A stretch of 31,867 nucleotides of DNA, from contig CAJKMT010000012.1 of assembly GCA_905201055.1 (NCBI GenBank), positions 1 to 31,867 of the forward strand. Direction: 5' to 3'. A program made the translations under genes and the position numbers. This DNA comes from an uncultured Sutterella sp. (GTDB lineage: Bacteria > Pseudomonadota > Gammaproteobacteria > Burkholderiales > Burkholderiaceae_F). This document shows positions 6,754 to 15,076 of the stretch, one piece after another. Under the pieces are notes generated by a model that searched no databases, was not told where the DNA came from, and saw only the letters and a program-made list of their open reading frames with translations. Positions within the stretch are counted from its first letter, which is position 1. The number at the start of each line of letters is the position of its first letter.

Positions 6754-8226
6754 TTAAAACTCATCCAAAGAGTTGCTCACAATTTCAATCCAATCTTCAA
6801 GCGCGCCGCAAATTTCCTCGTTTTCTTCAGTGATATTTTCACCGTAACTGTCAGCGAGTTCCTCAACTTCCTCGGCAAAAGTCTCAAGCGTCCGTGCGCC
6901 GCCTTCGCCCTCCATCAGACGGGCTCGGCGCAATTCAAGCCATCGTTCTTTTTCTTCTGAAGTAAGTGTCTCGGGCCAATTTCTCGCCCGGAATCGGAAT
7001 AAAAGCTCGTTGTAGCGCGCATCATCAAAAGAGAGTTTCCCGTCATGCACCCACTCGGCAAGTGCCTGCGGCGTCAAGCGCCCCACAAGCGAAATCAGTC
7101 TTTTGTCCGAATAAGAAGGAAAGCCCCCGTCGTAAAGCGCGCTATCCGGATCGCTTTCAACTTGTTCTTTGCCTTCCTCTTCTTCAAACGCCTCAGCCCA
7201 CAATCCCATCAATGTGTCGATATGAGGCGCAAGGATCGCATCGTGCTTGGCAATAAGTCTCTTATCGATACCGAAATCCGCGGCACGCTTGTCGCTGAGC
7301 ACACCCAAATGATTGACGATAAAGGGCGCCTGATTGATCTTTAACGTAAAAATAGGCAGACGAGTTTTACCTTCGGGCAAATCCTCTTCTTTGACAAACG
7401 TTCTCGCCTTGACTTCTTTGGCATTGATTGTCAGCAATTCCGACGGATCCGCACTTAAATCCCAAACCAACACTTTGTTGGGGTCTCGTCCGGGCATTTT
7501 CCCCAACACACGGACAATACGCATATAGCCACGCTCTACCCCGTGCATGGAACTGACCCACACCAATGCTTTTTCGCCCTCGGCAATGCGCCGGACTTCC
7601 TGCTTTGAACGCAGTCTCAGCGCATACTCCCAAAGTTTGGGCTGCTGTCGGCGAATGAGTTTGGCCATTTCAATCGTTGCCTGCACATCGCTTAACGCAT
7701 CGTGAGCATGTTCATGAGCCAAGCCGTTGGCTGCCGACAATTTCTCCAATCGGAAAGACGGCCGATTGCCTTCTTCGTTGAGCGGCCAATTGATCCCCTC
7801 GGGTCTTAAAGCCCAGGTCGCCACCACGAGAGGAAAGAGATCAAAGCGGGAGCAGCCGTTATCAAACTCCCTGTCATAGGGACTGATGAAATTGCGCCAG
7901 AAGGTAAATCGAGAGACTTCATCGTCAAAATGCATGGAGTTGTAGCCCACGCTGATCGTATTCTCCCGGATCATCTCCTTGTGAATCGTGCGGGCAAAGT
8001 CGGCTTCAGGCAAGCCGTGATCAAGACAATATTGAGGCGTGATACCGGTAATGCCGATACTCTGAGCGCTCGGCATCGTGTCAAAAGACGGTTTGCAGTA
8101 GATGCAAAGAGGATTTTCTATCGGATTGAGATTTTCATCCGTGCGAATCGCCGCAAACTGAGCCGGGCGGTCTTTGCTCGGGCTCAAACCAAAAGTCTCA
8201 TAATCGTGCCAAAGAAAAGTCGTCAT
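6754..8226 (-). CDS. sbcB: Exodeoxyribonuclease I
   Basis: 3'-to-5' single-strand DNA exonuclease of the DnaQ superfamily, acting in recombination, mismatch repair and ssDNA clean-up. The N-terminal FLWHDYETFG carries the first Asp/Glu metal ligands, RPAQFAAIRTD, ITGITPQ, YNSMHFDDEV and LRPEGINWP follow as in E. coli SbcB, and HDALSDVQATI is the ExoIII His/Asp motif. The C-terminal half is the SH3-like and helical extension. I chose ATG 8226 (490 residues) over a TTG at 8241: the protein then starts MTTFLWHDYETFG, as homologues do, and GGGA lies about 9 bases upstream. The DMT transporter gene ends 57 bases upstream, so the two may be co-transcribed. Confidence 0.94.
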   Translation of the reverse strand: MTTFLWHDYETFGLSPSKDRPAQFAAIRTDENLNPIENPLCIYCKPSFDTMPSAQSIGITGITPQYCLDHGLPEADFARTIHKEMIRENTISVGYNSMHFDDEVSRFTFWRNFISPYDREFDNGCSRFDLFPLVVATWALRPEGINWPLNEEGNRPSFRLEKLSAANGLAHEHAHDALSDVQATIEMAKLIRRQQPKLWEYALRLRSKQEVRRIAEGEKALVWVSSMHGVERGYMRIVRVLGKMPGRDPNKVLVWDLSADPSELLTINAKEVKARTFVKEEDLPEGKTRLPIFTLKINQAPFIVNHLGVLSDKRAADFGIDKRLIAKHDAILAPHIDTLMGLWAEAFEEEEGKEQVESDPDSALYDGGFPSYSDKRLISLVGRLTPQALAEWVHDGKLSFDDARYNELLFRFRARNWPETLTSEEKERWLELRRARLMEGEGGARTLETFAEEVEELADSYGENITEENEEICGALEDWIEIVSNSLDEF

Positions 8227-8283
8227 CACTGTTAATCCCAAAAATTCAATCCGCCAATTATGTCAGAAAGCGAAGCAGAAACT

Positions 8284-9225
8284 CTAGACTTTGGTGTTGC
8301 GGAAAACGCGCAGCGCGGCCAACACACCGATTAGCATGATGACCATACCGACAGTCATTGAAAGCGTCGGCCATGCCCCGCGCCACATCAGCGCGTAAAC
8401 CACAGAAAAAATCGTCTCAAAGACAATAAGCTGACCGCCCAACGCCGTGGGCAGTCTCTCACTCATTGCGTTCCAGCAGGCCGCTCCCACCCACGAGCAC
8501 GCAATGCCTGCGATCAACATCAAACCGACGAACTTCAGGGGTTCCGGTCCCAGCAGTCCAACGTGATCGGGATGCAGCTGAAAACTCACGATAAAAAACG
8601 CAATCAGCGTAAAGGGCAAGATGGATAAGCCTTGAGCGGTAGCCCACACTTTGGGTCCGAGCTTTTTATTGGTCAAAAGCCACTCTGCGTTTCGAATCGG
8701 GTACCACGTCCAAAGCAAAAGCGAAAGCACACCGAATCCAACTCCTGACCAAAACTGAAGCGGAGAAACGGACTGCTCATGAACAGCGTAATAAAACTCC
8801 GTCCAATTGGCGACCACCATTCCAAGCATGATAAGTGTTAACGGAATGGCAAGCCGCGACCAGGCGACACTGGCTCCCTTATTTCGATTTCTGAAGTTGG
8901 ATACCACCGCGACAAACACCGGAATCCAGCACATCAGCATGCCGATAATGGGAGCGCCTGACAGCGTTACCCCCATCACGAGAGCCCAGTAGTAAACAAA
9001 ACTGCCGAAAAAGGCGAGGCGCATTGCCGTGAACCAATCGTGTTTGGTGAGAGTCTTTAATTTTTGAATTTGAAAAGGAACAAAGGCAAGGCAGGCAAAG
9101 CCGTAGACCGCAAAACGAGCCGAGGCAATCAAGACCGGATCATACTGCGGCAGCAACAGCGGGAAAATATAAATCAGGCCCCAAATCGCGCAGGCGGCTA
9201 CCGCGTAAAAGAAACCCAACAGCAT
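8284..9225 (-). CDS. DMT superfamily (EamA) membrane transporter
   Basis: A 313-residue protein with about ten transmembrane helices in two halves, the arrangement of EamA/DMT metabolite transporters. N-terminal GFFYAVAACAIWGLIYIFPLLL resembles the usual start, and ACSWVGAACWNAMSERLPTALGGQLIVFETIFSVVYALMWRG is the characteristic second-half pattern. The substrate cannot be read from the sequence; amino acids, nucleosides or other metabolites are all possible. An AAAGGG site precedes the ATG. It follows ftsH on the same strand, behind a terminator, so it probably has its own promoter or depends on read-through. Confidence 0.88.
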   Translation of the reverse strand: MLLGFFYAVAACAIWGLIYIFPLLLPQYDPVLIASARFAVYGFACLAFVPFQIQKLKTLTKHDWFTAMRLAFFGSFVYYWALVMGVTLSGAPIIGMLMCWIPVFVAVVSNFRNRNKGASVAWSRLAIPLTLIMLGMVVANWTEFYYAVHEQSVSPLQFWSGVGFGVLSLLLWTWYPIRNAEWLLTNKKLGPKVWATAQGLSILPFTLIAFFIVSFQLHPDHVGLLGPEPLKFVGLMLIAGIACSWVGAACWNAMSERLPTALGGQLIVFETIFSVVYALMWRGAWPTLSMTVGMVIMLIGVLAALRVFRNTKV

Positions 9226-9238
9226 TGATCTACCCTTT

Positions 9239-9270
9239 CAAAAACAAAGCCGAGATTGAAAAATCCCGGC
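9239..9270 (-). terminator. Terminator of ftsH
   Basis: On the minus strand GCCGGGAT (9270-9263) pairs with ATCTCGGC (9256-9249), one G-T-type mismatch, followed by TTTGTTTTT. Located 23 bases after the ftsH stop. Confidence 0.75.
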
Positions 9271-9292
9271 GTTGTCTGTATTTCAGTGACGG

Positions 9293-11221
9293 TTACTCCA
9301 TTTTGTCAGAGTCCTGAGGTTCATTTTCAGGACTTGCCTGAGGAGCGTCAGCCTTTGCCTGCTCGGCCTTTTCGCGGCGCTCCTGTTCAGCCTTCGCAGA
9401 GGCACCGGGCTTGGGCGGACGCACTTCGCGGCCTTCCATAATATCGGCAATCTGCTCTTCATCAAGTGTTTCCCACTTCATGAGGCACTGCACCATTACT
9501 TCAACCCGTTCACGGTTGGCCTTCAGAATATCGCAGGCGCGGGCATACTGCTCTTCCAGAATGCGGCGCACTTCTGCGTCAATCTTTTGCATCGTGGCTT
9601 CAGAGACGTGCGTCGTGCGGGTCACTGAACGGCCGAGGAAAACCTCACCTTCATTTTCCGCGTAAACCATCACGCCCATCGCGTCGCTCATGCCGTAGCG
9701 CGTCACCATGTCGCGAGCCATCTGCGTGGCGCGTTCAAAGTCGTTTGACGCACCGGTCGTCTTTTGATTGAGGAACACTTCTTCTGCAGCACGGCCGCCG
9801 AACATAATCGCCAGACGAGAAGTGAGATACACATCGTCGTAGTTGAAGCGATCCTTTTCAGGCAGCTGCATCGTCACACCCAACGCACGGCCGCGCGGCA
9901 CAATCGTCACCTTATGCAGGGGATCGCTCTTAGGCAGCATCCAGGCCACAACCGCGTGACCGGATTCGTGATAAGCCGTCGTGCGCTTTTCATCTTCGCT
10001 CATCACCATGCTGCGGCGCTCAGCACCCATCAAAATCTTGTCCTTAGCCTGTTCAAAGTCCACCATTTCAACGACTTTAGCGTCACGGCGGGCAGCAAAA
10101 AGCGCAGCTTCGTTGACAAGATTAGCCAGGTCTGCACCGCTCATGCCGGGCGTACCACGGGCAATTACTTCGGGATCAACGTCACGGCCCACAGGAACCT
10201 TCTTAATGTGAACATTCAAAATCTGTTCGCGGCCGCGCACATCGGGCAAAGGTACCACGACCTGACGGTCAAAACGGCCCGGACGCAAAAGCGCGGGGTC
10301 AAGCACGTCGGGACGGTTCGTGGCGGCAATCACAATCACGTTCGTGCCGGTTTCAAAGCCGTCCATCTCCACGAGCATTTGGTTCAAAGTCTGCTCACGT
10401 TCGTCGTTGCCGCCGCCAAGACCCGCACCGCGCTGACGACCCACGGCATCAATTTCGTCAATGAAGATAATGCAGGGGGCATTTTTCTTGGCGTTTTCAA
10501 ACATGTCTCGGACACGGGCTGCGCCCACGCCAACGAACATTTCTACAAAGTCAGAACCGGAAATGCTGAAGAACGGCACCTTGGCTTCGCCAGCAATAGC
10601 CTTAGCCAAAAGCGTCTTACCGGTACCGGGGCTGCCCACGAGCAAAATACCGCGGGGAATGCGACCGCCCAAGCGTTGGAATTTTGACGGATCACAAAGG
10701 AAATCCACCACTTCCTGCACTTCTTCCTTGGCTTCATCGCACCCGGCCACATCGGCAAAGGTCACCTTGTTGTTGGTGGTGTCAAGCTTACGGGCTTTGC
10801 TCTTACCGAAACTGAACGCACCGCCCTTGCCGCCGCCCTGCATCTGACGCATAAAGAAAACCCACACGCCGATCAAAAGCAGCATCGGGAACCAGGAAAT
10901 GAGCACCGTCATCCAAAACGACGGTTCCTCTTCAGGCGTACCGTAAACCTGCACCCCGTCTTTTCTCAAATCATCCACCATCCACAAGTCACCGGGACTC
11001 GTGATGACATACTTCTGACCTTCCACAGGCGTCACTGTAATTTCACGACCCTTGATATCCACGCGGGCAATCTTGCCTGCTTTGGCATCTTCCATAAATT
11101 GGGTGTAGCTCGTGGAGGTCGCCGCCGGCGTTGTGTCAGGCTCAAACTGTCTGAACACCGTAAAAAACACCAGCGCCAAAATAATCCAAACACCAATACG
11201 ATTAAATAAATTTCGATTCAA
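9293..11221 (-). CDS. ftsH: ATP-dependent zinc metalloprotease FtsH
   Basis: Membrane-anchored AAA+ protease that degrades misfolded membrane proteins and regulatory proteins such as LpxC. There are two transmembrane helices (about residues 9-24 and 103-123) flanking a periplasmic domain. The AAA module has Walker A GSPGTGKT 196-203 and Walker B IIFIDE 251-256. SRH-type residues lie at about 300-320. The zinc motif is HESGH 418-422. The C-tail is Ala/Glu/Lys rich. Length 642 matches the family. The start is a TTG at 11221: an AAGGAG site lies 8 bases upstream and the first helix begins directly after it, so this rare start is well supported. rlmE lies 120 bases upstream, the classical rlmE-ftsH pairing. 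Confidence 0.97.
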   Translation of the reverse strand: MNRNLFNRIGVWIILALVFFTVFRQFEPDTTPAATSTSYTQFMEDAKAGKIARVDIKGREITVTPVEGQKYVITSPGDLWMVDDLRKDGVQVYGTPEEEPSFWMTVLISWFPMLLLIGVWVFFMRQMQGGGKGGAFSFGKSKARKLDTTNNKVTFADVAGCDEAKEEVQEVVDFLCDPSKFQRLGGRIPRGILLVGSPGTGKTLLAKAIAGEAKVPFFSISGSDFVEMFVGVGAARVRDMFENAKKNAPCIIFIDEIDAVGRQRGAGLGGGNDEREQTLNQMLVEMDGFETGTNVIVIAATNRPDVLDPALLRPGRFDRQVVVPLPDVRGREQILNVHIKKVPVGRDVDPEVIARGTPGMSGADLANLVNEAALFAARRDAKVVEMVDFEQAKDKILMGAERRSMVMSEDEKRTTAYHESGHAVVAWMLPKSDPLHKVTIVPRGRALGVTMQLPEKDRFNYDDVYLTSRLAIMFGGRAAEEVFLNQKTTGASNDFERATQMARDMVTRYGMSDAMGVMVYAENEGEVFLGRSVTRTTHVSEATMQKIDAEVRRILEEQYARACDILKANRERVEVMVQCLMKWETLDEEQIADIMEGREVRPPKPGASAKAEQERREKAEQAKADAPQASPENEPQDSDKME

Positions 11222-11341
11222 TTTTTAGGCTCCTTCGCCTTACCTGAGAGTGCACTTTACGCACGCAAAATCCAGACTGTTAAGGATACCGACAATTCCT
11301 TGACTTGGAAATATTTTTTAGCAGTTTTTAACATGTATCTG

Positions 11342-11992
11342 TTAACGTTTTTTAATGTGCTTGGCCACCATGTAAACCTCGGCCGAAGAGTCTCGGCTTG
11401 CCTCGGGTTTTCGGGTCAGCACCACCTTAAAGTGCTTCTTGAGCGTCTCCACATACTGAGAAAAACCGCTGCCTTGGAAAACCTTCGTGACAAAAACACC
11501 GTTGTCTTTTAAGTGCTCAAGACAAAATTCAAGCGCCAATTCGTTTAAAAGCAGGCACCGGGCCGCATCGGCTGCGGCGATTCCGGAAAGATTGGGGGCC
11601 ATATCCGAGAGCACCAGATCGACCTGTTTGTCACCGATAATTTCAGTGAGTTTATCGGCCACTTCCTGCTCGCGAAAGTCTCCCTGAAGAAAGGTTACCC
11701 CGTCAATCTGATCCATCGGCAAAATATCCATGGCAATAATGGTGCCGCGCACCTCACCGTCTTTGCCGGCAAGCTTTTCACGCACCACCTGTGTCCAACT
11801 GCCGGGGGCAGCCCCCAGGTCCACCACACACATACCGGGACGGATCAACTTTTCTTTTTCATTGAGTTCAATGAGTTTATAGACCGAGCGGGCCCGGTAG
11901 CCCTCCTGGCGAGAACGCTTCACGAACGGGTCATTGATGTGGCGCTCAATCCACGCGCGGTTGGAGCGCAATTTTTTTGTTGCTACTGGCAT
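11342..11992 (-). CDS. rlmE: 23S rRNA (uridine-2'-O)-methyltransferase RlmE (FtsJ/RrmJ)
   Basis: SAM-dependent methyltransferase that modifies a 23S rRNA A-loop uridine in the 50S subunit. Length 216 residues. Key parts: the Lys of the catalytic tetrad in YRARSVYKLIEL, the SAM-binding VVDLGAAPGSWTQV, the Asp in LVLSDMAPNLSG, and the Lys in VTKVFQGSGF. The N-terminal RSNRAWIERHINDPFVKRSRQEGYRARS is typical. ftsH follows 120 bases on. It is divergent from yhbY, an arrangement common in betaproteobacteria. The ribosome binding site is weak (AAAAGAAA). Confidence 0.96.
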   Translation of the reverse strand: MPVATKKLRSNRAWIERHINDPFVKRSRQEGYRARSVYKLIELNEKEKLIRPGMCVVDLGAAPGSWTQVVREKLAGKDGEVRGTIIAMDILPMDQIDGVTFLQGDFREQEVADKLTEIIGDKQVDLVLSDMAPNLSGIAAADAARCLLLNELALEFCLEHLKDNGVFVTKVFQGSGFSQYVETLKKHFKVVLTRKPEASRDSSAEVYMVAKHIKKR

Positions 11993-12049
11993 AATTTTCT
12001 TTTAAAATTCGCAGACTTAAAATTTTTGCAATCTAATTAAAACCGTATT

Positions 12050-12472
12050 ATGGCTGAACTTTTACTCGACCGCGACACTCGCCTTGCGCTTCGCGGGCAA
12101 GCCCACGGACTTGATCCCGTGGTGCTGCTCGGCGCCAACGGCCTCACTGAAGCGGTAATTAAAGAAATTGATCGTGCGCTGCTTGCGCATGAACTCATCA
12201 AAATTCGCGTTCCCGGTGATGAACGTGAAGAGCGCGAAGCAATTTACGCGGAAGTCGCCGACCGACTCAACGCGGCCCGCATTCAAATGATCGGCAAGCT
12301 CCTTGTGTTGTGGCGCCCGAATCCGGAAAAACAAAAAGAAGAAGCCGAACGCGCCAAGCGCCGCAAAATGGCTGAAGCCCGCCGCGGCATGCGAGGCGGT
12401 CCCACCGCTCACCGCAAAACCCGTGCTCAGGCTAAGGGCCGGACAACCAAAAAGGCTTTTGCCAATCTCTAA
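12050..12472 (+). CDS. yhbY: YhbY / CRM-domain RNA-binding protein
   Basis: A 140-residue protein whose first ~95 residues are a CRS1/YhbY (CRM) domain (LRGQAHGLDPVVLLGANGLTEAVIKEIDRALLAHELIKIRV), a small RNA-binding fold associated with pre-50S ribosomes. The tail from about residue 100 is strongly basic and looks disordered; it is longer than E. coli YhbY (about 97 residues) and may add RNA contacts. Divergent from rlmE across only 57 bases, so the two share a promoter region. No clear ribosome binding site was found before the ATG. Confidence 0.9.
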   Translation: MAELLLDRDTRLALRGQAHGLDPVVLLGANGLTEAVIKEIDRALLAHELIKIRVPGDEREEREAIYAEVADRLNAARIQMIGKLLVLWRPNPEKQKEEAERAKRRKMAEARRGMRGGPTAHRKTRAQAKGRTTKKAFANL

Positions 12473-12480
12473 AATCAATG

Positions 12481-12519
12481 AAGGCTCGGCACTTTCAAAA
12501 AAGACCGAGCCTTTTGTTT
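12481..12519. terminator. Bidirectional terminator between yhbY and greA
   Basis: AAGGCTCGG (12481-12489) pairs with CCGAGCCTT (12505-12513), followed by TTTTGTTT on the plus strand. It is 9 bases after the yhbY stop and downstream of the convergent greA, so it can serve both. Confidence 0.85.
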
Positions 12520-12554
12520 CGGCAGCCGCCAATTGCGCTGCCGTTATTTTTCTC

Positions 12555-13028
12555 TTAGATGTACTTCACCGCCAGAATATCGTAGGCGCGATCACCGCCC
12601 GGGGCGTGAACAATCGTTTCATCGCCTTCGTACTTACCGATCAAAGCACGGGCAATGGGGCTGGAGATCGAGACCAGGTTACGCTTGATATCGCCTTCAT
12701 CATCACCCACGATCTGGTAGGTCACTACTTCGCCCGTATCCTGATTTTCCAATTCAACCGTTGCGCCGAAAACAATGCGGCCGCCCGCATCAAGCTCTTT
12801 GGGATCAATCACCTGCAGGGAAGAGAGCTTGCCTTCCAATTCAGCAATGCGTCCTTCAATGTGACCTTGAAGTTCTTTTGCGGCATCGTACTCGGCATTT
12901 TCAGACAAGTCACCCTTTTCACGGGCCTCTTTAATTGCCTGAACAACCGCCGGGCGCTCCACGCTCTTTAAGCGCTTGAGCTCAGCCTTTAACAATTCGG
13001 CACCACGTACAGTAATGGGAATCGCCAT
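12555..13028 (-). CDS. greA: Transcription elongation factor GreA
   Basis: Stimulates transcript cleavage by backtracked RNA polymerase. The N-terminal coiled coil carries the acidic tip ([19 protein letters not shown]) whose Asp and Glu enter the polymerase secondary channel; the C-terminal FKBP-like domain has [38 protein letters not shown] chose the ATG at 13028 (157 residues, start [11 protein letters not shown], as in homologues) rather than an upstream in-frame ATG that would add 12 unrelated residues. In many betaproteobacteria greA follows carB; here the upstream region holds no gene, only an orphan terminator. Confidence 0.96.
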   Translation of the reverse strand: MAIPITVRGAELLKAELKRLKSVERPAVVQAIKEAREKGDLSENAEYDAAKELQGHIEGRIAELEGKLSSLQVIDPKELDAGGRIVFGATVELENQDTGEVVTYQIVGDDEGDIKRNLVSISSPIARALIGKYEGDETIVHAPGGDRAYDILAVKYI

Positions 13029-13059
13029 AGTATTCTTTCTCTTTCCAAAATCAATAGAT

Positions 13060-13095
13060 AACAAAGAAGCCCGAGCCTTTACATCAAGCCCAGGC
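13060..13095 (-). terminator. Orphan terminator-like hairpin upstream of greA
   Basis: On the minus strand GCCTGGGC (13095-13088) pairs with GCTCGGGC (13076-13069) using two G-T pairs, then TTCTTTGTT. No minus-strand gene precedes it within about 400 bases, suggesting a former upstream gene has been lost or moved. Confidence 0.5.
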
Positions 13096-13318
13096 GTTCG
13101 TTTTTACGGTGCTTATTTTACCCCAAAAAGCCCGTTGCTAAAACAAATTTTCAAGCCAAATAGTTTTGTAAAAATTGGCCAAATAGTTAAATTTGCCCAT
13201 ATTATGAATAAAGAGTACCGCAAAGAGTAGTTGATCAACTGTTAAAACAGAAACTTGAATCAATGGGCAAAAACGTTGCACTCATTAGCTTCCTTAAATG
13301 CAACCGCCGTCTTTTTTA

Positions 13319-13402
13319 ATGATTTTGACAGCAAGCGGAAACTATGCCTACCGTCGAAAAGATGGTGTATTAGTTGTTCCGATTGGTTGTTTGAAGGTTT
13401 GA
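13319..13402 (+). pseudogene. Possible C-terminal gene remnant
   Basis: A 27-residue reading frame ending in YAYRRKDGVLVVPIGCLKV has the look of a conserved protein end but has no ribosome binding site or upstream continuation: stops lie just before it. I cannot name the parent family. The rest of the gene-free stretch 13096-13417 shows only AT-rich sequence with stops in all frames. Confidence 0.25.
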
Positions 13403-13403
13403 G

Positions 13404-13458
13404 AAGAAAAAAGAAGTAAAGTACACAAATATAAATAAAAGGTTATATTGTGTACTTT
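13404..13458 (-). terminator. Long inverted repeat / terminator after gmhA
   Basis: Left arm 13418-13434 and right arm 13443-13458 (AAAGTACACA...TGTACTTT) form a 16-17 bp stem with a single bulge. On the minus strand it is followed by ACTTCTTTTTTCTTC. It lies 44 bases after the gmhA stop and fits the end of the dnaX operon. Confidence 0.65.
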
Positions 13459-13501
13459 AGTTCACTTTCAGAAATTAACACAAAAAGTGTAGAAAAGTTC
13501 T

Positions 13502-14092
13502 CTACCGATAATTTTCCGGAGCTAATTCTCTCTCAATCAATTCAATCAGAATATGAATGGTTTTAATGTGAAGCTCCTGCACGCGATCAGCCCAACGACC
13601 GGCCGGCGTAACAATCGCCACATCCGCCTTTTGCGCCAAGGGGCTCTCGAACTTTCCGGTCAGTCCCACCACTTTCATGGATTTGGCATGAGCCGCTTCA
13701 ACCGCATCAATCACATTGCCGCTGGTGCCGGAAGTGGTAATGGCTAAAAGCACGTCGCCCGGCTGCCCCACAGCCTGAACGTAGCGAGAAAATACGTCTC
13801 GGTAGCCATAGTCATTGCCCACACAGCTCATGTGCGAAGCATCGGCGATGGCGATGGCAGCGTAGCCCCGTCGATTACTTCTGAAGCGCCCCGTCATCTC
13901 TTCAGCAAAATGCATGGAGTCACAAAGGGAGCCGCCGTTGCCGCAGGATAAAATTTTCTTACCCGAACGAATGGCCTCGACCATAAGAGCTGCGGCATCC
14001 ACAATGGCCTGCTGCGTATCGTCGGCCGCAATTAAGGCATCCAATGCGTCGCGTGCCTCAAGAAGCGCCGCTTTAACATGTTCTTTTGCCAT
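13502..14092 (-). CDS. gmhA: Phosphoheptose isomerase GmhA (SIS domain)
   Basis: Converts sedoheptulose-7-phosphate to heptose-7-phosphate, the first step of ADP-heptose synthesis for the LPS inner core. The SIS domain shows KILSCGNGGSLCDSMHFAEEMTGRF, FSRYVQAVGQPGDVLLAITTSGTSGNV and the C-terminal RVQELHIKTIHILIELIE, all closely matching E. coli GmhA including the QE-H active-site stretch. The related DiaA is the alternative but fits these motifs less well. ATG 14092 (196 residues) is preferred to an upstream TTG at 14116 because GGAAGG lies just before it. It is the last gene of the GNAT-dnaX-ybaB-recR-gmhA unit, 29 bases after recR. Confidence 0.85.
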   Translation of the reverse strand: MAKEHVKAALLEARDALDALIAADDTQQAIVDAAALMVEAIRSGKKILSCGNGGSLCDSMHFAEEMTGRFRSNRRGYAAIAIADASHMSCVGNDYGYRDVFSRYVQAVGQPGDVLLAITTSGTSGNVIDAVEAAHAKSMKVVGLTGKFESPLAQKADVAIVTPAGRWADRVQELHIKTIHILIELIERELAPENYR

Positions 14093-14121
14093 AATCCTTC
14101 CTTTTTCACTATCCAATGCGA

Positions 14122-14724
14122 TCAGCGGCGCGCAAATATCGCTCCCGCAATCGTATTGGCGTCCGTGTATTCCAATTCAACGCCCGCGGGAATCCCTCGA
14201 GCCAAGCGCGTGACCCGCACTTGGGGAGCTGCCGCACGCAGCGCCTTGGCGATAAAATGCGCCGTCGCATCGCCTTCAGGAGAGTAAGGCGTTGCAATCA
14301 GCACTTCACGCACCGTCTGATCGTTTCTCACACGCTGCAAAAGTTTCTCCAGATGCAGCTCTTGAGCCCCGATTCCCTTGACGGGAGAAACCAGTCCCAT
14401 CAGCACAAAGTAAAGCCCCCGGTAAGCCATCGTCTCTTCGATGACTCGCTGATCAGCAGGGCTTTCCACCACGCAAAGCTTAGTGCGGTCGCGAGATTCA
14501 TCGGCACAAATCGGACAAACCGCCTCGTCGCTTAACGTATTGCAAAGCTCGCAGTGCTTGACGGTTTTAAGAGCGCGCTCCAGAGCAGACAAGAGTTTTG
14601 CCGCCTGAGTTCTGTCGTCTGCCAAAAGATATTCGGCGATCCTTGAGGCTGAGCGCGGTCCCAGCCCCGGCAGACGCTTGAGCGCATCCACCAACTGGTC
14701 CAGACTGGGACTCATCGAACTCAT
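14122..14724 (-). CDS. recR: Recombination protein RecR
   Basis: DNA-binding partner of RecF/RecO in loading RecA at gaps. Length 200 residues. It has the N-terminal helix-hairpin-helix (LKRLPGLGPRSASRIAEYLL), a four-Cys zinc site (CELCNTLSDEAVCPIC) and a Toprim domain (CVVESPADQRVIEETMAYRGLYFVL). It follows ybaB by 12 bases, and AAGGA overlaps the ybaB stop. dnaX-ybaB-recR is a conserved cluster. A second in-frame ATG three codons later cannot be excluded as the start. Confidence 0.96.
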   Translation of the reverse strand: MSSMSPSLDQLVDALKRLPGLGPRSASRIAEYLLADDRTQAAKLLSALERALKTVKHCELCNTLSDEAVCPICADESRDRTKLCVVESPADQRVIEETMAYRGLYFVLMGLVSPVKGIGAQELHLEKLLQRVRNDQTVREVLIATPYSPEGDATAHFIAKALRAAAPQVRVTRLARGIPAGVELEYTDANTIAGAIFARR

Positions 14725-14736
14725 CTTTTTCAGTCC

Positions 14737-15054
14737 TTAGAAAGACATTCCCGGAGGCAAGGGCATACCGGCTGTGGCCGCTGCCATCTTTTCCTTCGTG
14801 ATCTGATCAATCTTTTCCAGGCAGTCTTTCGTGGCCATGAAGATCAAATCTTCGACCATGTCCACATCTTCCTGCAAAAGGCTCGGATCCACCTTTACGC
14901 TCTTTAAGGAGTGCTTGCAGGTCATCGTCACCTGAACGAGGTTGCCGCTGGCGCTGCCGGTCACTTCCAAGTGATCGAGCTCATGCTGCAGACGCTTGAT
15001 ATTTTCCTGAACTCTCGCGGCTTGCTTTAAGAGCGCACCCATATTTCCACGCAT
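14737..15054 (-). CDS. ybaB: Nucleoid-associated protein YbaB/EbfC
   Basis: Small (105 residues) DNA-binding dimer of the YbaB/EbfC family. The N-terminal helix (LLKQAARVQENIKRLQHELDHLEV), central GNLVQVTMTCKHSLKSVKVDPSLL, and the PLPPGMSF end with the usual Met/Gly/Pro-rich tail identify it. Lies between dnaX (22 bases upstream) and recR, its standard position. AAAGGAA precedes the ATG. Confidence 0.95.
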   Translation of the reverse strand: MRGNMGALLKQAARVQENIKRLQHELDHLEVTGSASGNLVQVTMTCKHSLKSVKVDPSLLQEDVDMVEDLIFMATKDCLEKIDQITKEKMAAATAGMPLPPGMSF

Positions 15055-15076
15055 AATCGTTCCTTTCGTTAGATAG

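Noticed and set aside
8227..8241. Upstream TTG start for sbcB
   Set aside because: ATG 8226 gives the conserved N-terminus and has a ribosome binding site.
13029..13064. Longer GreA with a 12-residue N-terminal extension
   Set aside because: The extension is absent from the family, and [11 protein letters not shown] matches the normal start.
14093..14116. Upstream TTG start for gmhA
   Set aside because: ATG 14092 has GGAAGG directly upstream and gives the normal family length.
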